Below are positions 8,663-17,784 of a DNA stretch of 64,000 nt, piece by piece. A program made the position numbers and the translations under genes. This stretch comes from Desulfobacterium sp. (GTDB lineage Bacteria; Desulfobacterota; Desulfobacteria; Desulfobacterales; Desulfobacteraceae): the NCBI GenBank assembly GCA_016342325.1, contig JAEINR010000015.1, positions 30,605 to 94,604 on the forward strand. The letters run 5' to 3'. Every line of letters starts with the position of its first letter. Position 1 is the first letter of the stretch. A model generated the notes under the pieces. The model did not search any database, was not told the origin of the DNA, and saw only the letters and a list, made by a program, of their open reading frames with translations.

Positions 8663-10429
8663 TTACTTGTTTTTGATGGTCTTGATGTAATGGTTGTAGT
8701 GGGATATGACGTCCCGCCTGTAAAGGATTCCCAGAAGGACGCCGTGGTCGTCCTCCCTGACCACGGGCAGGGCGTCTATGTTCTTGATGGTCAGCTTCTG
8801 AAGCACCGTGTTCAGGTCCTCGGAAACCGTGGTAACGATGATGTCAGAGATCATGATGTCCCGCATCACCACCAGATCTTCGATGTGCCGGGCAAAGATA
8901 ATCTCCCGGATGTCGGTGCTGGAAAAGATGCCGCAGAACCGGTTGTTCCGATCCATCACCGGAAAGTAGTGCTGCTTTGTCTTTGAAAAGAGCTTTTTGA
9001 ACTTGGAAAACGGCATATCCTCGTTCACCTGGACCACGGTTTTGACAAGCCCCATGAGATCCCCGACCTTTATGGTCTGGAGAATATCCATCATGAATTC
9101 ACCGGCATGGGCCGGGGACTCCACCCGGCTTCTCACCTGGTTATGAAAAATGGTCCACCGTTGGGAAATGAGATAACAGAGGGAACAGACCAGAAGGCTC
9201 GGCAACAGGAGATGGTAGGAATTGGTCATCTCGCTCACAAAAATAATGGTGGAGATGGGGGTGTTGGAAACCGCCGTAAAAAAGCCGGCCATGCCCACGA
9301 TCACAAAGGCGCCGGGATGGGTCACCACCGACGGCATAATCATGTGGAACAGCTGTCCCACCACCCCTCCCATGGCGCCGCCGATGACGATGGACGGACC
9401 AAACACCCCGCCACTGCCCCCGGAACCAATGGAAAAACTGGTGGTGAGAATCTTGCCCACGGCCAGGGCAAACAACACCTGGATGGAGAGATCGTTAAAA
9501 ATGGCTTTCTGGGCCATCCCATAGCCGAATGCCAGGGTATAGGGCAGGAAAAATCCGATGATACCGGTGATAAGCCCCCCAATGGCGGGCTTTATATGAT
9601 TGGGAATCTTCAGCCGGTGGAACACCCCTGCAACCCCGTAAAACGCCTTGATATAGAAAACGCCTGTTGCGACCAGCACAAGAGCGAGAACGACATAGGG
9701 TCCGAGTTCCAGGGGGTTCTGGAACACAAAATCCGGTGAATCAAACAAAGACCCCCAGCCAAAGACGAGGCAGAACACACAGTAGGCAACCACGGAGGAA
9801 ATCCCGGCCGGGATAATCACATCCGATTCAAACTCGGGATCCCGGTACAGCACCTCTGCGGCAAAGAGCGCTCCTGCAAGGGGGGCACGAAAGATACTGC
9901 CGACCCCGGCGCCCACCCCGGCGGCCATCATAATGCGCCGCTCCCTGTCCGAAAGCTTCATCTTCGTGGCCAGAAAGGAACCAAAGCCTGCGCCGATCTG
10001 GGCAATGGGCCCCTCCCTTCCCCCGGATCCCCCCGTGGTAAGGGTGATGGCCGAGGCCAGGGTCTTGATAAAGGGAACCCTGGACCGGATGAAGCCGCCC
10101 TTGGCGTGGTAGGCCTCGATGGCAGCGTCGGTTCCGTGGCCCTCGGCTTCAGGAGCAAATGTGTAAACCAGCCATCCGCTGACGAGCCCCCCTGCCGCTG
10201 GCAACAGCAAAAGAATCCAAGGGTTGAACACTGTGCTGGTGGGGGGCAGGAGATGGTGTTCCCCTGCCGGGGCATCGGGCCTGTAACCTGCCATGAGGTC
10301 AAGGAAGTAATGGACCCCCAGCCCGCAAAGGTAATGGAACACAACAGAGCCTAAGCCTGCAATCAACCCGATGAGAATGAAATTGAACAGCCAACGCCCT
10401 GCTACTGCAATGTCCGGAGATCTAAGCAC
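8663..10429 (-). CDS. ClC-family chloride channel/antiporter with C-terminal CBS pair
   Basis: This 588-residue protein has a ClC membrane core followed by two CBS domains. The selectivity-filter motifs are present: GSGGREGPIAQIG in the first third and GSGGSGGVFGPS near the middle. The last 120 or so residues carry CBS domains (FPVMDRNNRFCGIFSSTDI and LPVVREDDHGVLLGILYRRD), which in this family bind nucleotides and gate the channel. It should move chloride, or exchange chloride for protons, in the inner membrane. It lies 7 bases downstream of the aminotransferase on the same strand, probably by shared transcription rather than shared function. Confidence 0.9.
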   Translation of the reverse strand: MLRSPDIAVAGRWLFNFILIGLIAGLGSVVFHYLCGLGVHYFLDLMAGYRPDAPAGEHHLLPPTSTVFNPWILLLLPAAGGLVSGWLVYTFAPEAEGHGTDAAIEAYHAKGGFIRSRVPFIKTLASAITLTTGGSGGREGPIAQIGAGFGSFLATKMKLSDRERRIMMAAGVGAGVGSIFRAPLAGALFAAEVLYRDPEFESDVIIPAGISSVVAYCVFCLVFGWGSLFDSPDFVFQNPLELGPYVVLALVLVATGVFYIKAFYGVAGVFHRLKIPNHIKPAIGGLITGIIGFFLPYTLAFGYGMAQKAIFNDLSIQVLFALAVGKILTTSFSIGSGGSGGVFGPSIVIGGAMGGVVGQLFHMIMPSVVTHPGAFVIVGMAGFFTAVSNTPISTIIFVSEMTNSYHLLLPSLLVCSLCYLISQRWTIFHNQVRSRVESPAHAGEFMMDILQTIKVGDLMGLVKTVVQVNEDMPFSKFKKLFSKTKQHYFPVMDRNNRFCGIFSSTDIREIIFARHIEDLVVMRDIMISDIIVTTVSEDLNTVLQKLTIKNIDALPVVREDDHGVLLGILYRRDVISHYNHYIKTIKNK

Positions 10430-10436
10430 GTTTTAT

Positions 10437-11759
10437 TCAGCCCCCTGTTGCCCTGAGGTCGTTTATGCCCTTGAGGATGGTGTCGAACATTAATCGGACA
10501 TCCTCTTTTTCAAGGCAAGAGAATGCAACTCGGATGTTTTTGGCACCAATGGCAATGACGCCGGTTTCGTAGGTATCAAGGAGATGAACCCGCAAGGTTT
10601 CGGCATCCACGTCCTTGAGACGGACGCACATGAAGTAGCCGGAGTTGAAGGGATAGACATCCCAGGCCTCACTGTAGCAGGGATCCGCCAGCACCTTCTT
10701 GATCTCAAGGGCCCTGTCCCTGAGTAAATCGAATTTTTCCTGCTTGTACTCAGCATAATTCTCATGGTTCATGGATTCCAGCACCACGGATTGCCCCAGG
10801 TGGGAAACATTGGAAACATTTCCCCTGATGCAACCGGCCGTCTTTTTCTCCAGGGCATCATAAAGCGCCTCAACATCGGATTCACTCTTGATCCCGTAGG
10901 TGATAAAGCCCACCCGAAGGCCCCACACGTAGTCTTCTTTGGTGGCTCCGTCGAGCTTGACAGCCACAATCCGCTCATGGGCACCGGCAAGCAAGGCAAA
11001 CACGGACTCTTTCATTGTCTCTTCCTCGAAAAAGAGACCGAAATAGGCATCGTCGCAGGCCACAACCACATTGGTACCGTTGTTGGCAATATCAATGAGG
11101 ATGTCGGCGATTCGTCGTCCCTCGGCACTTGAGGGGGCGTAACCGCTGGGGTTGTGGGGAAAGTTGAGAACGGTGATGATCTTGTCGCTGGTTGCAGCCT
11201 CGGCCCTCACCGCCTGCTCAAAGCTGTCGATGTCAAGTCCTGTGAGGGTGTCGTTAAAGGTGTTGTAGTGGGTTATTTTTGCCCTGTTTCTCACGCAAAA
11301 GGTCATGGTGTAGTTTCCCCACATCATGTCCGGAATAATCAGCTTGTCCCCTGGGTTGACCCAGAGATCGGCAAAGGTGGACACGGCATGGGTGATACCG
11401 GAAGTGACAACCGGAAGCCCGATGGTCGTCTCGCCAAGGGATGGGTTCTTGGGGTATAGCGATTCTCGCCAGCGTTTCCTGAGCGCCGGAAGTCCGAAGG
11501 ACGGCGCATAGGGAAGAAAGTGGTCCGGATCGATACCATTGATTAGACAGGCGACCGAGGGAAGATTCATGACAGATCCCCCCTGCTTTGCAATGCCGAT
11601 GGTGGCATTGATCTTGTTGGCCTTTTGTTTGGCCTCGGCACTCTGGCTCAGGATACCCTTTGGGAAAAAGAGTTCTTTTCCCATATCAGAGAGCATCCCA
11701 AAGATATGAGGATTTAAGTTCCGGATCACTGAATTGAGTTCTTGGGCAAGGGGATTCAT
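10437..11759 (-). CDS. PLP-dependent aminotransferase, class I/II fold
   Basis: The 440-residue product has the fold type I aminotransferase pattern: a substrate-side segment (PSFGLPALRKRW), PVVTSGITHAVSTFADL, LNFPHNPSGYAPS for cofactor and substrate binding, VVACDDAYFGLFF with the Asp-Tyr that contacts the pyridine ring, and VKLDGATKEDYVWGLRVGF containing the probable PLP lysine. The C-terminal segment IRVAFSCLEKEDV carries the carboxylate-binding Arg. Substrate preference cannot be read from the sequence. It is the first gene of a two-gene minus-strand unit with the ClC channel. Confidence 0.88.
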   Translation of the reverse strand: MNPLAQELNSVIRNLNPHIFGMLSDMGKELFFPKGILSQSAEAKQKANKINATIGIAKQGGSVMNLPSVACLINGIDPDHFLPYAPSFGLPALRKRWRESLYPKNPSLGETTIGLPVVTSGITHAVSTFADLWVNPGDKLIIPDMMWGNYTMTFCVRNRAKITHYNTFNDTLTGLDIDSFEQAVRAEAATSDKIITVLNFPHNPSGYAPSSAEGRRIADILIDIANNGTNVVVACDDAYFGLFFEEETMKESVFALLAGAHERIVAVKLDGATKEDYVWGLRVGFITYGIKSESDVEALYDALEKKTAGCIRGNVSNVSHLGQSVVLESMNHENYAEYKQEKFDLLRDRALEIKKVLADPCYSEAWDVYPFNSGYFMCVRLKDVDAETLRVHLLDTYETGVIAIGAKNIRVAFSCLEKEDVRLMFDTILKGINDLRATGG

Positions 11760-11908
11760 CTTAAATTCGTTCCTTCATTGCGTTTGCATTAAAAACAAAA
11801 ATAACCTGACTCTACTGTAAATTGAAAATTTATGTATAGCATGAACCAGGGGATGGTCAAGAGATTATTTTTGGAATAATTGCTGAAGGTGGGGGCTTGG
11901 GGAGGGGA

Positions 11909-11955
11909 TTTCCTTGAACTTGAAACCGGAAAAACCGGTTTCAAGTTCAAGGAAA
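11909..11955 (-). terminator. 21-bp perfect hairpin downstream of the PxxKW gene
   Basis: Bases 11909-11929 and 11935-11955 are perfect reverse complements (core CTTGAACTTGAAACCGG) around a loop of five A. The hairpin starts just after the end of the PxxKW gene, as expected for a terminator, but no T-tract follows on either strand. It could also stabilise the 3' end of the mRNA. Confidence 0.65.
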
Positions 11956-11961
11956 TGGGTG

Positions 11962-12234
11962 CTACATACGTTTTGAAGCCTTGATCGGGTTGACCTTCTG
12001 CTTTTTGGTCGCAACAACCGTTTTCACGTGGGTTGCCAGGTTGCAGTTCCCGTTTTTCCACTTGATCTCAGGCTCGGGTGCAGCGGTGCAGTACTTGCCG
12101 GTCTCATACTCGGCCAGTCTCTGGCAACCTTCGCAGGCTTCAGTTACAGGTTTGCAGGACCCCCCGTTATATGTGCAGCCTTTGGCTTTCATAAATACAC
12201 ATTCATCATTTTTTCTAATTGTTGTACAAATCAT
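11962..12234 (-). CDS. PxxKW family cysteine-rich protein
   Basis: This 90-residue protein has nine cysteines spread over its length (MICTTI, DECVF, KGCTY, GSCKP, EACEGCQ, KYCTA, GNCNL) and the signature PEPEIKWKNGNC, which fits the PxxKW cysteine-rich family I associate with deltaproteobacterial anaerobes. The cysteines probably bind metal or an Fe-S cluster; the function is unknown. There is no signal peptide. A basic tail (KKQKVNPIKASKRM) ends the protein. It stands alone, with a strong hairpin downstream and repeated GGAAACCT motifs upstream. Confidence 0.8.
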   Translation of the reverse strand: MICTTIRKNDECVFMKAKGCTYNGGSCKPVTEACEGCQRLAEYETGKYCTAAPEPEIKWKNGNCNLATHVKTVVATKKQKVNPIKASKRM

Positions 12235-12270
12235 GTTGTAAACCCCGTCTATGTTTTCCCAAAGTATATT

Positions 12271-12306
12271 GGAAACCTAAATAATATGGAAACCTTATAG
12301 GTTTCC
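12271..12306. promoter_or_regulatory. Three GGAAACCT-type boxes upstream of the PxxKW gene
   Basis: GGAAACCTA at 12271-12279 and GGAAACCTT at 12288-12296 are direct copies, and AGGTTTCC at 12299-12306 is the inverse of the second, making an 8-bp palindrome with a 3-base loop. The cluster lies 37-72 bases upstream of the PxxKW start on the minus strand and could be an operator or a leader hairpin. Confidence 0.4.
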
Positions 12307-12515
12307 GCCCTATATTAAAAATCTGATTTTTCGAGAGAGTCAATATAGCACTCTCTTATTTTTTGTCAACATCATTATTTTCCACCCCCATTTATCTAAC
12401 CCTTGATTTTTCGATTGAAAACTGCGATGAATACCTAATCCTGAAGGATAGACAGTAGTGTTTTTTTCAACAATCCGACACCATAAAGTGTGCCGCAGTA
12501 ATAAAAGAGAGTAGA

Positions 12516-13493
12516 ATGATCATAGAAGAGGCAAAAGAGGTACTGAGGAAAGAGGCCGAAAGCATCATGAATCTGACAGAAAAGATCGGCCCTGAATTTG
12601 AACGCATGGTGGAGACCATCCTGTCATCCACCGGTCGTGTGGTCGTGGCCGGAATCGGAAAGTCCGGGCTGATCTGCAGAAAGATCGTTGCCACCCTCAC
12701 CAGCACCGGCACCAATGCCATGTTTCTCCACCCAGTGGAGGCCATGCACGGCGACCTTGGCATGGTCGTTAAAAAAGATGTATTCATCGCCATCTCAAAC
12801 AGCGGAGAGACGGGAGAGCTCAACATTCTTTTACCGTCCATCAAGGAACTTGGATGTTCCATGATCGCCTTTACGGGTAACACCCGCTCCACCATGGCCG
12901 AATTATGCGACATTGTCATCGACACCGGCGTTGAGCAAGAGGCCTGCCCCCTTGGGCTTGCCCCCACCTGCAGCACAACGGCCCAGCTTGCCATGGGCGA
13001 TGCCCTGGCCGTGGTCCTCATTAATAAGAAACATTTCAAGGAGAGTGATTTCAAGCGCTCCCATCCGGGCGGCGCCCTGGGCCAGCGATTGTCGTGCATG
13101 GCAAAGGAGATCATGGATCAGGATTCGACACCGCCCACCATACCCTCCGGTGCCACCATGACCGAGGCCATAGAAGTAATGGAGGCGTTCAAGCTAGGAG
13201 CGGTGCTGATCATCGGCCAGGACAATACGCTGACCGGCATCATCACCGACGGCGACGTAAGACACTGCATTGCCAAGGGAATGCTTAATTTCGACACCCT
13301 GACTGTTGAACAGGTGATGACCCATGAACCGTTTACCATTGCACCGGACGCCCTCCTGTTCGATGCACTGAACATCATGGAGAAACATGAGATAACAGCC
13401 CTTCCGGTAACAGACCAGGAGAAACAGTTGCGGGGCATCCTGCACCTCCACGACATCCTTGGCAAAGGCGCTTTTAAGTTCAACGGCGCTTAG
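12516..13493 (+). CDS. kdsD: D-arabinose 5-phosphate isomerase (KdsD/KpsF family)
   Basis: This 325-residue enzyme should interconvert ribulose 5-phosphate and arabinose 5-phosphate, the first step towards Kdo of lipopolysaccharide. The N-terminal SIS domain shows VAGIGKSGLICRKI, LHPVEAMHGDLGMV and ISNSGETGELNILLP, and the segment SDFKRSHPGGALGQRL is also typical. Two CBS domains make up the last third (GAVLIIGQDNTLTGIITDGD and ALPVTDQEKQLRGILHLHD). The length and order match E. coli KdsD. It precedes a phosphofructokinase gene, with a run of 16 C between them. Confidence 0.93.
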   Translation: MIIEEAKEVLRKEAESIMNLTEKIGPEFERMVETILSSTGRVVVAGIGKSGLICRKIVATLTSTGTNAMFLHPVEAMHGDLGMVVKKDVFIAISNSGETGELNILLPSIKELGCSMIAFTGNTRSTMAELCDIVIDTGVEQEACPLGLAPTCSTTAQLAMGDALAVVLINKKHFKESDFKRSHPGGALGQRLSCMAKEIMDQDSTPPTIPSGATMTEAIEVMEAFKLGAVLIIGQDNTLTGIITDGDVRHCIAKGMLNFDTLTVEQVMTHEPFTIAPDALLFDALNIMEKHEITALPVTDQEKQLRGILHLHDILGKGAFKFNGA

Positions 13494-13504
13494 AACCCCA
13501 ACAG

Positions 13505-13520
13505 CCCCCCCCCCCCCCCC
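13505..13520 (+). repeat. Homopolymer of 16 C
   Basis: Sixteen consecutive C lie 11 bases after the kdsD stop and just before the ribosome-binding site (GAGGAGAG) of the phosphofructokinase gene. Tracts of this length are prone to slippage, which would change spacing upstream of the Shine-Dalgarno sequence without altering a coding frame. Confidence 0.95.
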
Positions 13521-13534
13521 TTGAGGAGAGAGTA

Positions 13535-14860
13535 ATGGAAACCGATACGATAAAGACAGAAATCCAAACCCTTGGAACGGCAAAGATCCCCTCTCCCCTC
13601 GGGGCAAATGTCAAGGGCGGCTACACCGAGCGGTTTGTCAGGGATGAAGACCGGGTGCTCATTGATGTAAATCCGAACAAGATCAAACGTTTTATAGAGC
13701 AGGGCATCGATCCGCCAAGCTTTGAGAAGGCAGGCCCCAGGGAAAAGATATACTTTGACCCCAGCAAGCTGAAGTGCGCCATCGTCACCTGCGGCGGACT
13801 CTGCCCCGGGCTCAACGATATCATCCGGTCCGTGGTTCTTGAGCTCCACCACTGCTACGGGGTCAAGAACATCTACGGCATCCGCCACGGCCTTGAGGGA
13901 TTTATGCCGGAGTATGGCCATGGGGTGATGGAACTTACGCCTGCCGCGGTATCCAACATTCTGGACATGGGCGGCACCATCCTCGGCAGTTCCAGGGGAA
14001 CCCAGGATATCGGCACCATCGTGGACTGCCTGGAGCGAATGAACATCGGCATCCTCTTTATGGTGGGGGGAGACGGCACCCTGGTGGCGGCGGAGAAAAT
14101 TGCGGAGACGGTGACCGAAAGAAGTCTCAAGGCAAGCGTCATCGTCATTCCCAAGACCATTGACAACGACATCTATCTGGTCTCCCGATCCTTTGGCTTT
14201 GACACGGCCGTGGACGTCGCCACCATCGCCATAAAAGGGGCCCATAACGAGGCCCGGGGCTATCCCAACGGCATCGGCCTGATAAAGCTCATGGGCCGGC
14301 ACTCGGGATTTCTTGCCGCAACCGCAGCCCTTGCCCAGCAGGACACCAACTTTGTTCTCATCCCGGAGATAGACATCCAGCTGACCGGTGAAACCGGTTT
14401 CCTCCCCACCCTTGAGAAACGGCTTAAAGAGAGAAAACACGCCGTCATCGTGGTTGCAGAGGGGGCAGGCCAGGGATTCTTTGACGACGAGGCCGTGGAG
14501 CACGACCCCTCGGGCAACGTCAAGCTCAAGGATATCGGGGTATTCCTAAAAGAGCAGATTTCCAACTGGTTTCAAAAGCGCAATATTCCCGTTACCCTGA
14601 AATACATCGATCCAAGCTACATGATACGAAGTCTTCCGGCCAATGCCAACGACAGCGTGTTCTGCGGCTTTTTGGGCAGGGATGCCGTCCATGCGGGCAT
14701 GGCCGGCAAGACAAAACTGTTGATCAGCCACTGGAACAACCAGTATGTCCACGTCCCCATGGAGGCGTCCTCAGGCAAACGCAAGAACGTCGATCCCAAG
14801 GGAAGACTCTGGCAGTCGGTCCTGGAGGCTACGGGCCAGGGCTCCCTTGTCAACGGGTGA
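13535..14860 (+). CDS. 6-phosphofructokinase, long group III-like type
   Basis: The 441-residue product has the phosphofructokinase fold: ATCGG-type loop VTCGGLCPGLNDIIR, the nucleotide loop MVGGDGTLVAA, PKTIDNDIYLVSRSFGFDTA for the sugar phosphate, and MGRHSGFLAA. The Gly in GGDGT points to ATP as donor, whereas the Lys in PKTIDND is usual in pyrophosphate enzymes. This combination is known from the trypanosome/plant-like ATP-dependent group, so ATP is more likely but not certain. An N-terminal extension of about 80 residues also fits that group. The start follows GAGGAGAGAGTA. It converges on the next gene and the coding ends overlap by 11 bases. Confidence 0.9.
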   Translation: METDTIKTEIQTLGTAKIPSPLGANVKGGYTERFVRDEDRVLIDVNPNKIKRFIEQGIDPPSFEKAGPREKIYFDPSKLKCAIVTCGGLCPGLNDIIRSVVLELHHCYGVKNIYGIRHGLEGFMPEYGHGVMELTPAAVSNILDMGGTILGSSRGTQDIGTIVDCLERMNIGILFMVGGDGTLVAAEKIAETVTERSLKASVIVIPKTIDNDIYLVSRSFGFDTAVDVATIAIKGAHNEARGYPNGIGLIKLMGRHSGFLAATAALAQQDTNFVLIPEIDIQLTGETGFLPTLEKRLKERKHAVIVVAEGAGQGFFDDEAVEHDPSGNVKLKDIGVFLKEQISNWFQKRNIPVTLKYIDPSYMIRSLPANANDSVFCGFLGRDAVHAGMAGKTKLLISHWNNQYVHVPMEASSGKRKNVDPKGRLWQSVLEATGQGSLVNG

Positions 14861-16523
14861 TCTCAACAAACTCCCCCTTCTTGACCGTGAGGAACACAAG
14901 TTCCTTCTGGGCGTTTCCGTCCGGGTCGAACAGGGTCCTGCCCGTCACCCCTTCATAAACCCGCCGACCTGAAAGGGCCTCCCTCAGGGAACTGCGGGAG
15001 TCAACCCCCGGCTCCATGACCGTGCGGACCATCATGCAGAGGGTGTCATAGGCAGCCGCCTCGATAAACCCGGGATATTTTCCGTGGAGGGAGCGAAAAT
15101 CTTCGGCAAACCGCCTGGCCGCAGGATTGCGGCTCCCCACAAAAAATCCGTCGGTGATCACTGTTTTTTTCGCATAGCGCCTGGCATTGTCGATGAGCAT
15201 TGGGTCATGCCAGATGTTTGTCCCGAGGAGGTAACACCCGTTGACGTCGTGGTAGGCGAGCTGGGGAAGAATCAACCCCACCTTTGAGGGGGCATCCGGT
15301 ATGAAAACAGCAGTGAAATCAACAATGGGCTCCTCTTCTTCCTCTACCTCAGCTTTGGCCCCGTCTTCACCCAGATTCCGGGCAATGTCAAAGGCGTCCC
15401 CCTCGTCCTTGGGTTTCAGATCCTCCGGAACCGGATAAAAAAGCCCGGTGAGTTTTTTGATGGCATCGGAAAAATCGGTCTGATCGTTGCGGTAGGACTC
15501 GGCTCCGACGATCTCTCCCCCCATCTCATGGACCCTGTCCCAGAAAAGATTCATGTAGGTCCTGCCGTATCGGTCTTCGGGGTAGAGCATGGCGAACCGT
15601 TTCACCCCAAGGGCCCGGGTTGCATAGGCGGCAAGGGCCTGGGCCTGCATTTCAGGCGTGAGAAAATTGGAAAACACATACTCCCCAGCCCGGGCGATCT
15701 GACTCTTCTGGGTAAGGGCGATGAGGGGAACCCCCAGCTCCTGGGCCCTGACACCGGCTGAAGCCGCAGTGATGATCGGCCCTGCAATGCCTGCCACCCT
15801 TTGGGCGGCAAGGTCGTCCACACTGCGGGCAGACTGCTGGTCCTCGGAACGGGTATCCTTGATAATCACCTTGATGTTCTGGCTGTACTCCCTGGAGAGA
15901 TCCAGAATCGCCAGCTCAATACCCTTGAGGGCCCTCTCCCCGAACACGCTGAACCGGCCGGACAGGGGAAGCAGGCATCCCACGGTGCTCTTCTTGAACA
16001 GGTGCTCCTTGAGAAGCAGATTGATTTCCCGGGCGTTGTCGGCATCCGAATGGTCGGGATAACCATCAACAAGGGCGGAAAACATGTCAACAGCTTGCTG
16101 GTTATTATTTTGAGCGGCGTAATTGAGGCCAAGGCGATACATCATGGCACCCCTTGGAATCAACTCGCCTTCCGATTGAAGCAAAGCCGCAAGGGAGGCA
16201 CTCTCTTGGGTGGCCAGGTATCGGTTCAGATGGGCTTCCACCTCGGACCGCTCCACATCTGAAGCCGCATTCAGGGCGGCATTGTAAAGACGAAGTACCT
16301 CAACCATATCGGCAGACCCCTCAAGGGTCCGGGCAACCTCCAGGGGCGTTTTAAGATCCTGTGTATCTGCTTCACCCGCTTGAACCGGCGCAACGGCTTC
16401 TTCCAACTGCGCCACCGGTGGCAGGACCGGCTGTTCCGGTTCCGGAAGACTTTTTTTGCCGGCACAGGCGGCCAACATACATGCTAAAACCAGTACCGCT
16501 AACACTACGACTCTATTTTTCAT
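14850..16523 (-). CDS. LppC/LpoA-like lipoprotein with periplasmic-binding-protein fold
   Basis: The product is about 557 residues. The signal ends LAACAGKK, a lipobox, so it should be a lipoprotein. The first 200 residues are helical and TPR-like (YRLGLNYAAQNNNQQAV). The rest resembles branched-chain amino-acid receptors and the C-terminal half of penicillin-binding-protein activators: VGCLLPLSGRFSVFGERALKGIELA, then GIAGPIITAASAGV and FAMLYPEDRYGRTYMNLFW. This points to an LpoA/LppC-like role in peptidoglycan synthesis, although ligand sensing cannot be excluded. An acidic linker (AKAEVEEEEEP) is unusual. I chose the second ATG because AGGAT then has normal spacing; the ATG at 16529 is the alternative. 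Confidence 0.82.
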   Translation of the reverse strand: MKNRVVVLAVLVLACMLAACAGKKSLPEPEQPVLPPVAQLEEAVAPVQAGEADTQDLKTPLEVARTLEGSADMVEVLRLYNAALNAASDVERSEVEAHLNRYLATQESASLAALLQSEGELIPRGAMMYRLGLNYAAQNNNQQAVDMFSALVDGYPDHSDADNAREINLLLKEHLFKKSTVGCLLPLSGRFSVFGERALKGIELAILDLSREYSQNIKVIIKDTRSEDQQSARSVDDLAAQRVAGIAGPIITAASAGVRAQELGVPLIALTQKSQIARAGEYVFSNFLTPEMQAQALAAYATRALGVKRFAMLYPEDRYGRTYMNLFWDRVHEMGGEIVGAESYRNDQTDFSDAIKKLTGLFYPVPEDLKPKDEGDAFDIARNLGEDGAKAEVEEEEEPIVDFTAVFIPDAPSKVGLILPQLAYHDVNGCYLLGTNIWHDPMLIDNARRYAKKTVITDGFFVGSRNPAARRFAEDFRSLHGKYPGFIEAAAYDTLCMMVRTVMEPGVDSRSSLREALSGRRVYEGVTGRTLFDPDGNAQKELVFLTVKKGEFVEITR

Positions 16524-16542
16524 AATCATCCTATTATATATG

Positions 16543-16563
16543 GGGGTCAGGCCTAGCTTATTG
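16543..16563 (-). repeat. 21-nt dispersed repeat, copy 2 (inverted)
   Basis: GGGGTCAGGCCTAGCTTATT plus G is the exact reverse complement of the motif at 6029-6049. It lies between the LppC-like lipoprotein and miaA. Confidence 0.6.
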
Positions 16564-16587
16564 TCGTTATTGTTAAGTGTGTTTTTT

Positions 16588-17520
16588 TTAAAACCTGACC
16601 CGTCTATCTCTCTTTTTTAAAAATTCAGTCACAAGGTTTTCTGCCCGTTCGGTCTCCCCGGGTTCCAGCCATATCATATCCTTATCCCGCCGAAACCAGG
16701 TGAACTGGCGTTTTGCATACCGCCGGGTATCCCTTTTTAAAAGACGAACAGTTTCTTCAAAGGTGAACTTTCCGGAAAGACAGTCGCACACATGCCGGTA
16801 CCCAATGGACTGCATGGACTTAAGGTCCGGAGAATATCCCCTGTCAAGGAGCCCGCGCACCTCGTCAACCAGACCCTGTTCCAGCATGATATCCACCCGT
16901 TTTTCTATCCTCTGGTACAGCTTTTCACGATCCATGTAAAGCCCGAATTTCAAACACCGGTACCGTTCAGCCTCAAATCCATGGTCCTGCTGAAACGATG
17001 AGATGGGACGCCCCGTGGTCTCAACCACCTCAAGGGCACGAACCACCCGGAACAAATCGTTGGGATGGATACGTGCGGCGGATTCGGGATCAAGCCCCTG
17101 GAGCCGGCTATGGAGATCCGCTCCCGTTGCCGCCTCGGCCTCAAGCCTCGCCACCACCTCGGGATCGGCGGCCCTGCCCCTGAACAGCCCATGGAGAAGG
17201 GCCTTGAGATAAAAACCGGTCCCCCCGGCCACAATGGCGACCTTGCCCTGCTGATCAAGCCCATCAATGATGGTATCTGCCATTCCGGCAAACTTGGCCG
17301 CATCAAAATCTTCATCCGGGTCAGCCACATCCACCATGTGATGCCGGGCCATGGCACGCTCCCGGGCGTCTGGCTTAGCCGTACCGATATCCAAGTGGCG
17401 ATATATCTGCATGGAATCCGCCCCTACGATCTCGGTGTTAAACTTTTTTGCAAGTCCTATGGCAAAACCGGTTTTGCCGATTCCCGTGGGGCCACATATG
17501 ACGATAATATTTTTTTTCAT
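16588..17520 (-). CDS. miaA: tRNA dimethylallyltransferase MiaA
   Basis: This 310-residue enzyme transfers a dimethylallyl group to adenosine 37 of tRNAs that read codons beginning with U. The P-loop VICGPTGIGKTGFAIGLA is at the N-terminus and is followed by GADSMQIYRHLDIGTAKP, and by VAGGTGFYLKALLHG in the middle. The C-terminal region has RYAKRQFTWFRRDK. The start at 17520 gives the usual N-terminus; an in-frame ATG 15 codons upstream would add a non-conserved leader. UNN-reading tRNAs include tRNA(Sec), so this gene sits naturally in a selenoprotein-rich genome, although that link is not specific. Confidence 0.94.
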   Translation of the reverse strand: MKKNIIVICGPTGIGKTGFAIGLAKKFNTEIVGADSMQIYRHLDIGTAKPDARERAMARHHMVDVADPDEDFDAAKFAGMADTIIDGLDQQGKVAIVAGGTGFYLKALLHGLFRGRAADPEVVARLEAEAATGADLHSRLQGLDPESAARIHPNDLFRVVRALEVVETTGRPISSFQQDHGFEAERYRCLKFGLYMDREKLYQRIEKRVDIMLEQGLVDEVRGLLDRGYSPDLKSMQSIGYRHVCDCLSGKFTFEETVRLLKRDTRRYAKRQFTWFRRDKDMIWLEPGETERAENLVTEFLKKRDRRVRF

Positions 17521-17784
17521 GTTGTACAAATTCTCCGGCCCCCCCAGGGGTGGGCCACATACCAAATCCTTACAGGTTAGGCCAAATGAGCCACAAAAAT
17601 CTAACCGCTGATTCCCAAACAGTTTGCATTAAAGATAACAGAATGATATTTACTGCCACAAATGTGTTAACTCCGTTCAGTCACGAACCTAAGTAACACA
17701 TTATAAAGACTATGAAAATAAAAGTTTTTAAATTGGATTTGAGTGATGAACAGCTTTCATCAACTAAATATAGGAGACCTAAAT

